From positions 154,678,501 to 154,742,500 of the forward strand of contig JAZHRO010000063.1 in assembly GCA_037157565.1 (NCBI GenBank): a stretch of DNA of 64,000 nt. The letters are read 5' to 3'. The stretch is from Thalassia testudinum. Its lineage: Eukaryota; Streptophyta; Magnoliopsida; Alismatales; Hydrocharitaceae. Below are positions 36,560 to 47,280 of the stretch, in pieces. Positions within the stretch are counted from its first letter, which is position 1, and each line of letters begins with the position of its first letter. Made by a program: the position numbers and the translations under genes. A model generated the notes under the pieces. That model made no database searches. It saw only the letters and a program-made list of their open reading frames with translations, and had not been told where the DNA came from.

Positions 36560-37090
36560 ACCGTTGGATTCTGAAGTGTTTGAAACTTGAGATCAATGGT
36601 AAAGCAAATCCAAAGAAGGAAGATCGAGGGATGCAAGTAGGCCTAAGCCTTCCTTTGAACTTGTGCTTTCGCGATGCTTCTCAACTACCCCCAAAAATCC
36701 GTGACAGGGTATCCCCCTTTTTAGATTTACAAAATCGTTGATCTCATAAGGATTGTCCCCTCCAGGTCTACGTAGTGCAAGGCCAACTTGATTGGTTGGA
36801 ATGAAATATTCCTTAAGGCTTCTTTGACTGGTCATTTCTACCCTTGGAAGGTTTCTTCTTAAGATTCTTTCAGGTTCAGGATTAAACACAAGTTGTCTCC
36901 TAAGAGAACGCCTACCAGGCAAGTACTACAAACACAATTCAGAAGGACTTGTTCGGTCTTTACAAATTTAGGCTTTTGACTTTAGTTCAAATTGTAGGTG
37001 ACAAAGCAAGTTGCCCAATCAATTACGCGCCTATTGTCAACCTTCGAAATGCCTAAAAAGACCTAGTTGGAGCTTAGGTATTCTTCCCTA
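36560..37090 (-). pseudogene. Inverted leader plus gag N-terminus inside B
   Basis: On the minus strand from 36922, MPGRRSLRRQLVFNPEPERI, then MTSQRSLKEYFIPTNQ and GDNPYEI, match the gag start of A (LVFDPELERI, then RTLRDYFIPTNQ, then GDNPYEI). Coding similarity ends near 36735. The flanking + strand parts (about 36930-37080 and 36590-36720) resemble the A leader. B as a whole reads on the + strand, so this block is inverted relative to its own integrase. The frame lacks the equivalent of the TGA at 31980 in A, supporting the upstream ATG as the original gag start. Confidence 0.75.
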
Positions 37091-37118
37091 AATCTCATGG
37101 TTATGAATATATCCTGAT

Positions 37119-38008
37119 GTGTGGGGAATTGACTTTATGAGCCCCTTCCCGTTGTCCCATGGTTATGAATATATCTTGGTGGTAGTTGATTACGTCTCTA
37201 AATGGATAGAGGCCATTCCTACGCTCACAAATGACCACTCTGTGGTTTTGAAATTTGTGAAGGCCAATATTATATCCCATTTCGATTGCCCCAAGGCCAT
37301 ATAAGTGATGGGGGACCTTATTTCCGAAACCACCACTTCAATCAGCTAATCAGGAGTCTGGGAGTGACTCACAAGGTCGCTACCCCTTACCATCCTCAGA
37401 CAAGTGGCCAGGTTGAATTGTCGAATAGGGAGATTAAAAATATTTTGGAAAAGACCATTAGACCTGATAGGAAAGACTGGTTCCAAAAGCTCAATGATGC
37501 TTTGTGGGCAGATCGAACGGCCTATAAGACCCCTTTGGGTACTTCTCCCTTTCGGATTGTGTATGGGAAAGCGTGCAATTTACCTATTGAGTTGGAACAT
37601 AAGGCACTTTGGGCTATTCGAAGTGTTAACATGGATTTAGAGAAGGTAGGTAAGGCACGACTTCTAGAATTAAGTGAGCTTGAGGAGCTAAGGAATGATG
37701 CTTATGACACCTCTCAAGCTTACAAAGAAAGAACTAAGGTCTTGCATGATAAGTTTATACTTCGAAAGAGCTTTGAGCCCAACCAACAAGTCTGGCTTTT
37801 CAATTCCAGACTTAAGCTTTTTCCTGGAAAGTTAAAATCTCGTTGGGATGGGCCTTACATAATCACTAAAGTATTTCCACATGGAGCTGTGGAGATTAAA
37901 AACCCTTCCTCTTCAGCAACTCCCTTTATCGTCAACAGTCAATGGTTAAAACCATGCATTACTTTGGATGGCCATTTGGTTGACGAGGTCACTCTTGAGG
38001 AGCATTAG
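37119..38008 (+). pseudogene. Element B integrase (core and C-terminal part)
   Basis: [19 protein letters not shown] begins at the first catalytic Asp. The zinc-binding N-terminus is missing. Then come SDGGPYF (second Asp) and [20 protein letters not shown] (Glu), [20 protein letters not shown] and a C-terminus ending EVTLEEH. A single-base loss near 37300 (gccatataag against an expected gccataataag) shifts the frame. Otherwise it is open to 38008. It is closely related to the integrase of A. It starts at a rearrangement junction that repeats catggttatgaatatatc. Confidence 0.88.
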
Positions 38009-39232
38009 CTCCAACCTTTCTCCGCCTTAGGTAATATCTTTAACTATTTTTGTTTTCAGTGAGGACATTGTTTGAACCAGGCATGGGGGAGAGGACCTGA
38101 GAAATTTTGTTTATAGCATGCATACATTTGCATTAAAAAAAAAATGTTTTAAGCTTAACTGGCTAGGTCTTGCATTCTTAAGTAAATCAGAACTCTACGG
38201 TAGACTAAGTTAATTCTAGGGTCAAACTTTAGAAACTAAATGAGCTACTAGCTTTAGACCTTTAGGGTCCTTTGTGGACTTAAAAATTTATGTAGGAGTT
38301 AAGTTGTGGACCATTCCTCAAGAGGTTGAGGAAGGAAAGCTAAGGTTTGAGTTAAAAGGTGGGGTAGTACCTGGAGTCTTGTTCTACCTTTTCGTTTACA
38401 GGTCCTTGTAACCCAAGCATCCAAATTTCAAACACTTGGACTAGTGTATGTAAGTAATCAACTTAATCCCTTTCTTAAAAGAGATTTGGTTCTCTTAGTT
38501 TTGACATAGGAGAGGCTTGAAAACACAATTTGATTGGAAGAGTTCCCGCCGCAGGAGAGGTGGAGTATATACTCACCTTGAGGATGCGATGATAACATAT
38601 TACCTCCTTGACGCTTGTCTCTTAGGATATCCATCCTACTGGGAGCATGAAAGTGCATTGTGCGGTTCAGGTACTATGGGCAGCCCTATCTTGAAGTGAC
38701 GATTGCCATAGGCCTGAATTTGCTTTAGAAATCCATGGGCGATACTATCTCAAAGTGTCGATTGCCAGGAGTTCTTAGGGTCGCTATGGGCAGTGCTATC
38801 TCAAAGCATCGAAAGCTAGGCACCCTTCGAAGTACGGTAATGGGGACAATGAATCTGACACAGACCGTGTTGATAGTTGATCTGAGGTTAGACTTAGGGG
38901 AATCAAACAAAAAACATTAAAATAATAAAAATAAAAATAATAAATCCTTGTCCCTTTAACTCAAATAACTCAGACCAAAGCACATGCACGGATGCTTTAA
39001 TCTCAAGGATCAATAAACTTTAGGGTAGAGTTAGAAATCAGGGAAACTCATGCCTGCAACTCGTCTTAAGCCGACCTAGTCTGTAACTTAGCAACTACTT
39101 GGGAACCTTAGGTCTAGAGTCTGAACTTAATATGTTTCTAAAGGAAGACAGATTGGGTTGACTAGTCTACTTGGAGTGTTAGGGATTGCTTGGATTTGCT
39201 AGGGACTAGCAAAAACTAGGCATGGGGGTATT
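38009..39232 (+). other. Element B 3' non-coding region
   Basis: Internal purine module GAGGACATTG, about 10 nt, GGCATGGGGG at 38061-38090. Three decayed direct repeats starting near 38677, 38736 and 38787 share tgggc...ctatct...aagtg.cgattgcca. The hairpin TTGCTAGGGACTAGCAA is at 39196-39212 and the polypurine tract GGCATGGGGGTATT at 39219-39232. No gene. Confidence 0.75.
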
Positions 39233-40770
39233 TGATTTGCCCATATTTGTGGGCTATTTAAGTATTTAAGTGCCTAGACATCAAGTTAATTCTAACATTT
39301 ATTTAGCATGCACTAGGATGTAAATAGATTAATTCATATTTCTGATTTAGTTACATAATTCATGCATTGCATTCATATTTAAATGCATTTAGAATTAAGT
39401 TAGAATTACATTCATTAAATTAGTTAGGTGCATTGCATGCATTATATGCATTAACATTTTATTGAGGGTTTGAACATAATTAACCGATCTTTTTATTATT
39501 ATCATTTTCGCTTCTCTCTGCAAAATTCGTCACTCCAACGCCACCAGCTGCCGTAGTAAAACCTGCATTCAAGGATGAGCGGAGAATGTGGATCTGCTCC
39601 TACCTCTCCATTCAAATCCATGCAGGTGGCTATAAAAGGAGGAGGGAGGCTGCCTTGTACGGGAGGCCACCATCCCCAACCACCACTATGTAGAGAGTTG
39701 ATCTCTTGTTCGTTCCACCACCACCGACCTCAACCGCGGCGACGAGCCTCCACCACCGTGGGCGTGTGGCGTGACAGGCCACACCGCCATCTGGATCTCG
39801 TCTGCATTACTGTGAGCACCTCAGCGTGCACCACCCTCACCGTCATCACCAACAACCACACCTGCAGCCACTGCAACTTCACGTCCTCGTCAGTTAAGAC
39901 GTCCGAAACTCCTACAGCACATGATCATCTTCCTCCCCTATCCCTAGTTTTTTTCTAGCCACCAGTCACAGCAACACCGCACGCCTCTTCATCTCCTCTA
40001 GCCTCCAGTGCGCCCACTCCAGAGCCCACTTTTAAGCTCTCACTTCACACCCACACCCCTCCAGCTGCACCAGCCCACGCGCACACCCTACAGTGCCTGC
40101 AGCCACGCACAAAGCCGGCGCGCCCGCCAGCGTGTAGCACCGGCCACCAGCACCTCCAGCAGCAGCACCCTCTGCGCGCGTGCAGTCCAGTGCGTGCACC
40201 TCCTCGCCAGGAGCTCAACCTCATCCGTCCACGCCCGCACGGCCTGCGTCACTTCAATAGCCACTGAAACCCACCACCACTGTACCTCCATCTGGCCACC
40301 TCGAGGCATCTCGCACTTCGCCGCGACCGCCATCACGGAGCCCTCGATCTAGAGATCTTCCTCCGAGCTTCACACCTTTGGCCATTCCTTCCTTCTCACG
40401 CGTGGACAAGGGGAAGAAGTTCCCCTGTTTTGCTACAATAAAAGCTATATTAATATTTACATTCTATGCCATTATCAACTTTTAATAATATTTTATTAAG
40501 CTGCATTGCAAAAAATATCCTTTAGTTGTTCAAAATTGCCATTTCAACATGTTCTCTTGATGCTTTCTTAATCTGAAGGCAGATTTGGCTCGATTCTCAT
40601 CGAAACTAAGTGTGAACATACGTTTTTAACCGGTGCGAATTTAAATACGTCATTGCCTCCCTGTGGACACGACTCGGTCTTCTGCGAGTGGTTATTTTAA
40701 TAATTGATTAGTCGATTTTTCCACCACATAGAACTACAAACGACTTTAAAAGTGAAGAATCGACTCGTCA
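39233..40770 (+). mobile_element. Element B 3' LTR
   Basis: 1538 bp, uninterrupted. It begins TGATTTGCCC and ends GACTCGTCA. TATA box CTATAAAAGG at 39630-39639. The CCAGT target of A is visible intact at about 39962. Confidence 0.92.
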
Positions 40771-41014
40771 AGTAGTGTCAAATGACTACAGTTGGGGCGT
40801 ACACTAGGAACTGAAGGCGTAAGCCAAAGGAAGAACCTTCTCCCCAATCCCTCCTAACTAGTTGGATTGACCAGATAAAAATAGGCAAATCGTTTATAAT
40901 CTCAAGATGGGACTTAGGAGTCTGTAGGTCTTTAGGCTAACCCACCTAAGGACAAGGTTGATTGCTTGTACTGTAGGGCTCCTTTCTCTCTTCTGATTTC
41001 CCTCCTACTCCACA

Positions 41015-42523
41015 ATGTATCCTTCCACTTCTTACACACATTTCCCATCCTATCCTCCTACCACCACTTATCCCCAAGATGATTACTATCCCAACTTGAC
41101 TTGTAATTACCCATCCACTAGTCGGGATGACTTTGATTGGGAATATGAATACGGACCTCAATGTCCATGGCCTAACCCTGGACAACAAGATTATCATTAT
41201 TATCCTTCTCAGAGCTACAATGATTATAGATCTTCATCCTTTGATCACCAAACCAACCCGATCTACAATCAGGAAGGATATAATGATTATAACACCTACC
41301 CTCCCTAGCATTCCACTGAATATAGGTCGCCACCATCCTTTAAATAACCTAGAATGGCCTACTTTTACGGAGGAACTCAAGAACCTCGACATCTTGACTC
41401 TCGTAGATTTAACCCAGACCCACCTAAACCTGAATCGAACCAGTCGATTCAGTTGAACCAAATCTAGGATAGGGTGTTGGCTAATTTGAGGAACCCTATA
41501 CAATCTTTAGAAGCTCAGCCAACACCATGCACTCAAGCACTAGAGCCTATGATCCAAATAGTTGATGAACTTAATAGTTCTTTATTGGATTTGCTCTAAA
41601 GTGTTAGGGATAGGGACCTGGGTGAGTTTCTTCTTGGGAAATTATCGAGGTTGAGGATGAAATTTGTGGTTTCCCTAGTCAAATCTTGGGATGATTCTCA
41701 AGATGAACCCCCTTTAGGAGAGCCAATGTCTGAACCCGCTCAGGCGCTTGTCGGGGGGGATACATATTCTAAGACTGGAGATGACTAGGTTGGGCTAGAG
41801 CATCTCATTGAGGATGAACCGATTGATTCACTCGAGATCCCCGAGCCAAGGAGCAAGGAAAAATGTCTCTTTGAACTAGGAAATGACAATCGATTTTGAG
41901 ACATATATAAATGAGGATCATGGATTCTTTGATTCTGAGGGTGAAGAATCTCTTAGTGAAGTCTCACTTGAGCATAAGGAAGATGATTTTAGTGAGACTA
42001 ATGGGCTTAAGGAATCTGACGAACTGTCTGATAGCCCAATTATTGAAGATTTGGATTCAGTTGGGGCTAACTTGGAGGATTCGAATCCTCATTTACTAGA
42101 AGATTCAATCAATAGCTCCATTCCTCAACCACACCCCAAAGGGATTGATTTTGATTTGGAACTCATTGTACCCAAGTCAATTCTGAGTTAGCCATGATTT
42201 CTGGACTTGGGTAAATCTTATGGGGTGAATGTATGCTAGAGGTCCCGGAATCTGAGCACTTGATGTTGGAGGATAGGAATGTTGAAATAAAAATTTGGGA
42301 GGCTAATTCTGAGGGAACTTTGAATTTGGATCTAAGGGTACCTATTGACCTGAAACCACCTACTTTTTACGAGGACCCTTACGATATCTTTCATGTGCAA
42401 CCCAAGCTCGAAATAACTAATTATTTTTCTGAGCTGAATGTTAAGTGGACATCTGAACCTTGTAAATCAAATCTACCTTTTGTCCAACACTTTAGTGTTT
42501 GGCTACACACCACCAAAGCATAG
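41015..42523 (+). pseudogene. Novel ORF of the C/D/E element family (copy in C)
   Basis: Function unknown. It starts at ATG 41015 (MYPSTSYTHFPSYPP), 38 nt after the predicted acceptor, and aligns with the E copy to a shared end (LHTTKA stop at 42523; LHPHKS stop in E), about 500 codons. Conserved blocks: YYPSQSYNDYRSSSF, IYNQEGYND, GEFLLGKLSRLRMKFVV, KSWDDSQDEPP, EPMSEPAQA, SPIIEDLD, VPKSIL, RVPIDLKPP. Damage: in-frame stops near 41306, 41351, 41465 and 41597, another near 41786, and frame changes near 41880 and 42190-42233. The N-terminal third is Tyr/Ser/Pro/Gln-rich, the middle helical, the later part acidic. No gag, protease or RT motif is present. Confidence 0.72.
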
Positions 42524-44114
42524 GCCCAACCCTGTAAATACAATAATCTTCGGTTCTGGGTGGTTTTCATCCAGAACCTTAGAACCACTCGACTCTGGGG
42601 CATGGGTCTGCATCATGATTTGGTCCACATCTGTGGACATCTTCTACTGGCGGGTCTGAGGATCAATTTTTTTATTTTGATTCTAACCCGTACTTGTGAA
42701 TTCTCAAATTCTTCATTGTATGTATGTTATGCCTAGCTGAAGGCATTAAACTTAGTGCGTGTGTATACACTCTTCTCTCTGCAGAGCTAACTGGATTTTC
42801 ACGACACTTAGGTGATATTCTATTTACTTTTCCCTTTCCATGTCTTTATTTTTACAAGAGGACATTGTATCATTTGGGCATGGGGGTGGATACTTAATCC
42901 TAAAATCATTTTGTTAACTCCGTAGAATTTCTTTCATTTTCTTAAAAAAAAATTGAAAATTCAAAAAGATAAAAAAAAGAATTCGGAGAAGAAAACTTTG
43001 GCATTTGGAAGTTATTAACTTTAGGAAATGATACAATAGGACCTGAATACTTAGACTCTTTAGGTCTTCGGGCTTAATTAGCCCAGGTGTCTACTCGAAT
43101 ATGGACTTAGTATCGAATCCTAGCCAAGTCAATCTTATTTTAACTTTGTAATAAATTGGGGTGATAAGTATATGACTTACCAACCAACCCTCTGATTTGA
43201 GAGGGCTTTAAGCCTAAGCATCTACACACTTTTTTTTTGCACTGACTCACTTTTCGACCGTTTCTTCGGAAATTGAGTAGCTAATGAACTATCTAGGGTG
43301 GTATGGCTGGCAAGTTGTTAGTGGTAAAAGCTCATCGACCGCTTGTCTAGAGCCCAGTCACAAGACCATTTTCGTTGTATTGCCTTTAGGTAAATCTTAG
43401 ATCAGGAAAGCCACCTAGTTAAAAAAAAATAGAGAAAAGAAAAAAAAAAGAAAAAGGAGTGACAAAAAGAAAAAAACAAAACCATACTTCACCGCATGAG
43501 TATGGCTGGAAAGTTGCCGTGGGTAACAGTCCATTGGCAAATTATCCAAAACCCAGCTTAAAAAAAATGCATAATAATTCCCAAAACACTTAGGGAAGAA
43601 GTGGGGAAGCATAATAAACCGGGGAGATATACATTGGGTTTGCCCTTGTGTTGACCCCATAAATAAAGGAAGTAGGGAGAAAGCTACCAATCAAAAAGAT
43701 AAAACTTTAGGCATGGTCACCTAGGGTCGTAGAAACCTGAAGTCCATTTTAACAGCTGCCTAGTGAGTCTTTCACTATTTTCACTAGATGCATAGTACTT
43801 AGAGTCCTTTTCGAGTATTAGGCAGGTCAGGTAGCCGTAAAAAGTTATCTTGGAACTCTCAAACTCCAAAAGTACAAAAAAATTAGAAAAGAAAAAAAAA
43901 GTATCTTCCCTCTTCAAATAAGGTGAGGACTTAGGCAGTCTGCATTCTGGCAGGCACCTGAATACTGTTGAGTTTTCGTTGTTTAGGACATTAGTTAAAA
44001 TTTTCTATTGCTAATAAATGACTTAGGCCTAAGCGATCTAATCCTAATTTTTATTTTATACATAGCATGTAGCTTAATTTTGCTAGTGACTAGCAAAAGA
44101 TAGGCATGGGAGTA
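42524..44114 (+). other. Element C 3' non-coding region
   Basis: Internal purine module GAGGACATTG, 12 nt, GGGCATGGGGGTGGA at about 42858-42890. The paired 60-bp motif is at 43301-43361 and 43500-43560 on either side of A-rich DNA. Hairpin TTGCTAGTGACTAGCAA at 44080-44096 and polypurine tract GGCATGGGAGTA ending 44114. Region 43021-44114 aligns with 1-1096 of D. Confidence 0.78.
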
Positions 44115-45536
44115 TGATGTAGACACATCTATTTAGGTTAAAATGCCTATTCATGCATGTTCCTAGGCTTTGATTTGCATTTCATGTTATAAATATCACA
44201 TAGCATGGATCATTTTGCATTTAGAGTAGTTGTATATAATTTAGGTTAATTGCATCCTTTTTGTGGTCAGGAGAGAAGAATATTTATTTCAAAGCCTCAA
44301 ATTGATGATTCGACCATACGGATCTGATCAAGATGACAATCGGAGTCTAACGCCTCTAAAATCACCTCAATCGGAGTACCATAGCACCATATGCAATCCA
44401 AGGAAGATCAACGGCCGAGGGACTAGGTGATGCAATCTGAAGCATCAAATGGCAAATCCGACTGCATGGATGGATTCGAGTCGACGATTGCAGCCCAACG
44501 GTATGAAAATCGACTCAATCGGACCTCTATAGCATCCCCTACAAAGGAATGAAGATGGATGACCTAGATTGCACCACGTGGTGCAACCAAGGCCACCAAT
44601 GCGCACGCACGCGCCACCACACATGCACAGCAGTGTGGGTGCATGCGCGCATGCGTGCCTTGCGGAGCCCGCCAAACGGCACAACCCGCGAGTGGAGGTA
44701 GCGGCGTGTATCGCGCGTGACAAGGGTGCGTACAGTGTGCGCCAATGCAATGGCAGCGTGGGCGCGTGGGCTGTCTTCAGCGATGTTTGCAGTGGATCAT
44801 CAGCGACGTTTATGACTATCACTAAATGTCCTATATACGAATTTGATTCTTTCCTCCAGTAGAAAAGGACCCCTACCACTCCCATTTTTCTTCATCTCTT
44901 CTTTTCTTCCTCTCGCCACCTCCAAGGCTCTAGAGAGAGCTTGTCCCAAGCCTAGGATGCTCCTCTAGGGTAGAAAGACAAATATTTTCCCACCTCTCAT
45001 CCCCATTTGTGCAGCATCCCGTCGCCATCCTCTCACCGCCCTTCGGGAAGAAGATCCTCACCACGATGCTGTCCTGCCGAATCCTCCGTCCTCCGGCTCT
45101 ATCCTCCTTTGTCCTGCTCCTTACCACCTTCTTGCAGGCGACGTCAGAGTGAGTCATCCTTCGAGCAACCGTCGAGGGGGATTTCTCTCACCTCAATCCA
45201 TCTTTTTACGCTTTCATAGTGTAACAAATAATTCTTCATGAATAGATGATTGTTTCTCTCTCTCTTTCTCCCTCTCTCTTATTTTTCCAAGTAGAAAAAG
45301 TTTTCATCGTCTGAATCTCTTGCTTGCTAAAAATACCAAAAAAATAGAAAAGATAAAAATGACCAAAAACAAATAATCAAAGTGCGATTTTCAATTAAAG
45401 TAAAAGTCGCCTCCCTGTGTTCGACCTGGGACTCCCTTGGAGTTTCGATATAAATTTTATCTGACCACGAGTTTTGCAACTATGACAACGGGTTACTTGT
45501 AACCCCAATTTTAAACATGCAAAGCACGTGCAACCG
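44115..45536 (+). mobile_element. Element C 3' LTR
   Basis: 1422 bp, starting TGATGTAGACAC. The TATA position reads CAGTAGAAAAGG (about 44857) where the 5' LTR has CACTATAAAAGG, so this promoter is probably lost. Frames inside (44445-44885 and others) are LTR sequence. Confidence 0.88.
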
Positions 45537-45541
45537 CATAA

Positions 45542-46002
45542 TCCCCCCATAGATTCATGTATGTAGTTTTCTGTTAGCTAGTTTATTGCTTTCAAGCTTT
45601 CCTTACAAGCTTTCCGTGAGCTTCACTCTGCAGCCACCATGATGCAATCAATGAATTCATCTTTTATATATCTCTATGTCTATGTGTGAAAATCACCATG
45701 AGCTGATTGCCATATTTCCTTGTGATTAAAGTTGCATGCGCGAAATTTGTATTCTCTTGCAACTAAGATGTCATGTATCAATACGAATTATTGTAAACTG
45801 GCATGCATTTCTGAATAAGTAGAGCAAGCTAGATCGAATTCAAATCTACATTTTCTAAATGCCTCACAAAGACGAACGACCGGGACTTAAGTCTCGTTAT
45901 TTTATAAATTATTTTTGACTAGCATTTTCGTGCACTATGCTACGACGAGATCTCTATTTTCAAAACACGTGTGAGAACCACCTCCTGCCAGCAGGGAGGC
46001 AA
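45542..46002 (+). repeat. LTR U5 end with degenerate primer site
   Basis: This continues from 20432 after removal of C. It ends ...cacgtgtgagaacca at 45980, followed by cctcctgccagcagggaggcaa, a decayed tRNA-Asp-type primer region (the GGGAGGCAA tail is kept). It resembles but does not closely match the U5 of the F 3' LTR, so whether it belongs to F or to another element is unsettled. Confidence 0.45.
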
Positions 46003-47249
46003 CCCAGTATTTTTCACAGGTAGCTCTGCATCCTCTGCACCCATGCTGACCTGGATTAGCAAGAATAGTCAGGTGATATCCCCTCCTCTTGCTTATTATA
46101 TTTTGATTTTCATACATACAATTCAATGAGGACATTGTAATGAATAGGCATGGGGGGGTGGACATTGCATGCCTTATTTTTATGTTAAAGAAAAAAATGC
46201 ATTTAGGCATAAAGAATTTTTATTAAGGTTTTATTAGGGATTTACTCTTAAGTTGATTCCTGAGTTTAGAATCCAGTACAATTTCACACTTACACATAGA
46301 ATTTGTAATGGATCCTCTGTGAAGACCGATAAACATCTTTAGTTTGTCAAGAAGAAGTAGTGCTTCTTCTCCTAAGCCCTTGGACAGTAACTAGGGAGTC
46401 AGGTAAACTATCATCTAACAGATCCATCAAACACATGTGAGGTGAGAGTAGAAAGTCTACTGGTGCTCTAAGGCTAGTATGAGGAATCTTTACATCTAGA
46501 TAATTAGATAATGATACTCAGAGTTAGGCATAGTTTTTGCTCTTGATTTCTACATACAAATTCTTAGTGTGAATATCTTAAGAGGCACCAAATAAGGCAA
46601 ATACGCAGAGAGTGGGTTCTGATAAAACTAGGACTAAGGTGGATGGTCACGACCGTCCTTTATGGAATCCTCAGCTAAAGGAGGGTATTAATGACAATGT
46701 CAGAAATACGTTGTCCTTTCTATTCCTTTTTCGGTGCTGAGAATAGGCGCTTCCGCCAAATAAGCCACCCGATATCCTCTTGAACACCCCGAATCTTGAA
46801 TAATGCCTCGTAAATAATAATTCCTATGCTATATTGTGATGCGTTAGTAGATATTTGGATGTGAAAGAAAAAAAAGAAAAAGAAAAAAAATGAGAAAAAA
46901 AGATATATATATATATATAACGAGGAAAAATAAAAGAAAAAATATATATATACATAGAAAAAAAATTTAGAAAAAGAAAAGAGTAGAAAAAAAAATGAGT
47001 ATATGAGTTAGAGTTTATTTCTAATGTAGTGAGGTAACAACACCTACCACCCTCACGATCCACCAAATAGAGCCGTGACCTACTTTTTTGTATTTCTGGC
47101 TACCTGAATGCAGGTTAAGGAATTCTAACTTAGTTGTAGAGTTATCAGAACCTAATCAAAGTGCTAATGCCATGAGAGACCATCAAATATACTGATAAAT
47201 CTGATGAGATTGTGAGCTCAAAAAAAAAGAAAAGAGAAGAAAAGAGAAG

Positions 47250-47280
<31 letters not shown>

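Larger units (their letters stand above)
22861..40770 (+). mobile_element. Element B: Athila-like, internally deleted, interrupted by A
   Basis: TSD AGTAG at 22856-22860 and 40771-40775. The 5' LTR is 22861-23620 plus 34906-35725, split by A; the 3' LTR is 39233-40770. The interior of about 3.5 kb keeps a primer site, an inverted leader/gag fragment, an integrase pseudogene, both purine modules and the terminal hairpin. Protease, RT and RNase H are missing. LTRs differ by several percent by eye, with an 8-bp indel near 23053. Confidence 0.9.
22024..40976 (+). other. Predicted intron of C, now containing element B
   Basis: GTAAGC (22024-22029) and TTGTACTGTAG (ending 40976) correspond to the donor and acceptor predicted in E. 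Without B (22861-40770 plus one TSD) it would be about 1.0 kb, close to 1047 bp in E. Use of these sites is inferred. Confidence 0.4.
20438..45536 (+). mobile_element. Element C: gag-pol-less LTR retrotransposon with novel ORF, carrying B and A
   Basis: LTRs at 20438-21856 and 44115-45536, TSD CATAA at 20433-20437 and 45537-45541. The last base of the 3' LTR appears changed (ACCG for ACCA). Without B, the interior is primer site, possible intron, one ORF (41015-42523), internal purine module, paired 60-bp repeat, hairpin and polypurine tract, with no gag-pol. B inserted into the region I read as the intron. Confidence 0.88.

Noticed and set aside
4604..38830. CRISPR array
   Set aside because: The repeats seen (GTACC array, B 3' repeats, minisatellite) are degenerate tandem repeats without constant repeat and unique spacers, and the DNA is plant nuclear.
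20435..45543. C with LTRs starting TGTAGACAC and TSD TAATG/TAATC
   Set aside because: Starting at TGATG gives a perfect 5-bp duplication CATAA and agrees with the TGAT start of the D and E LTRs.
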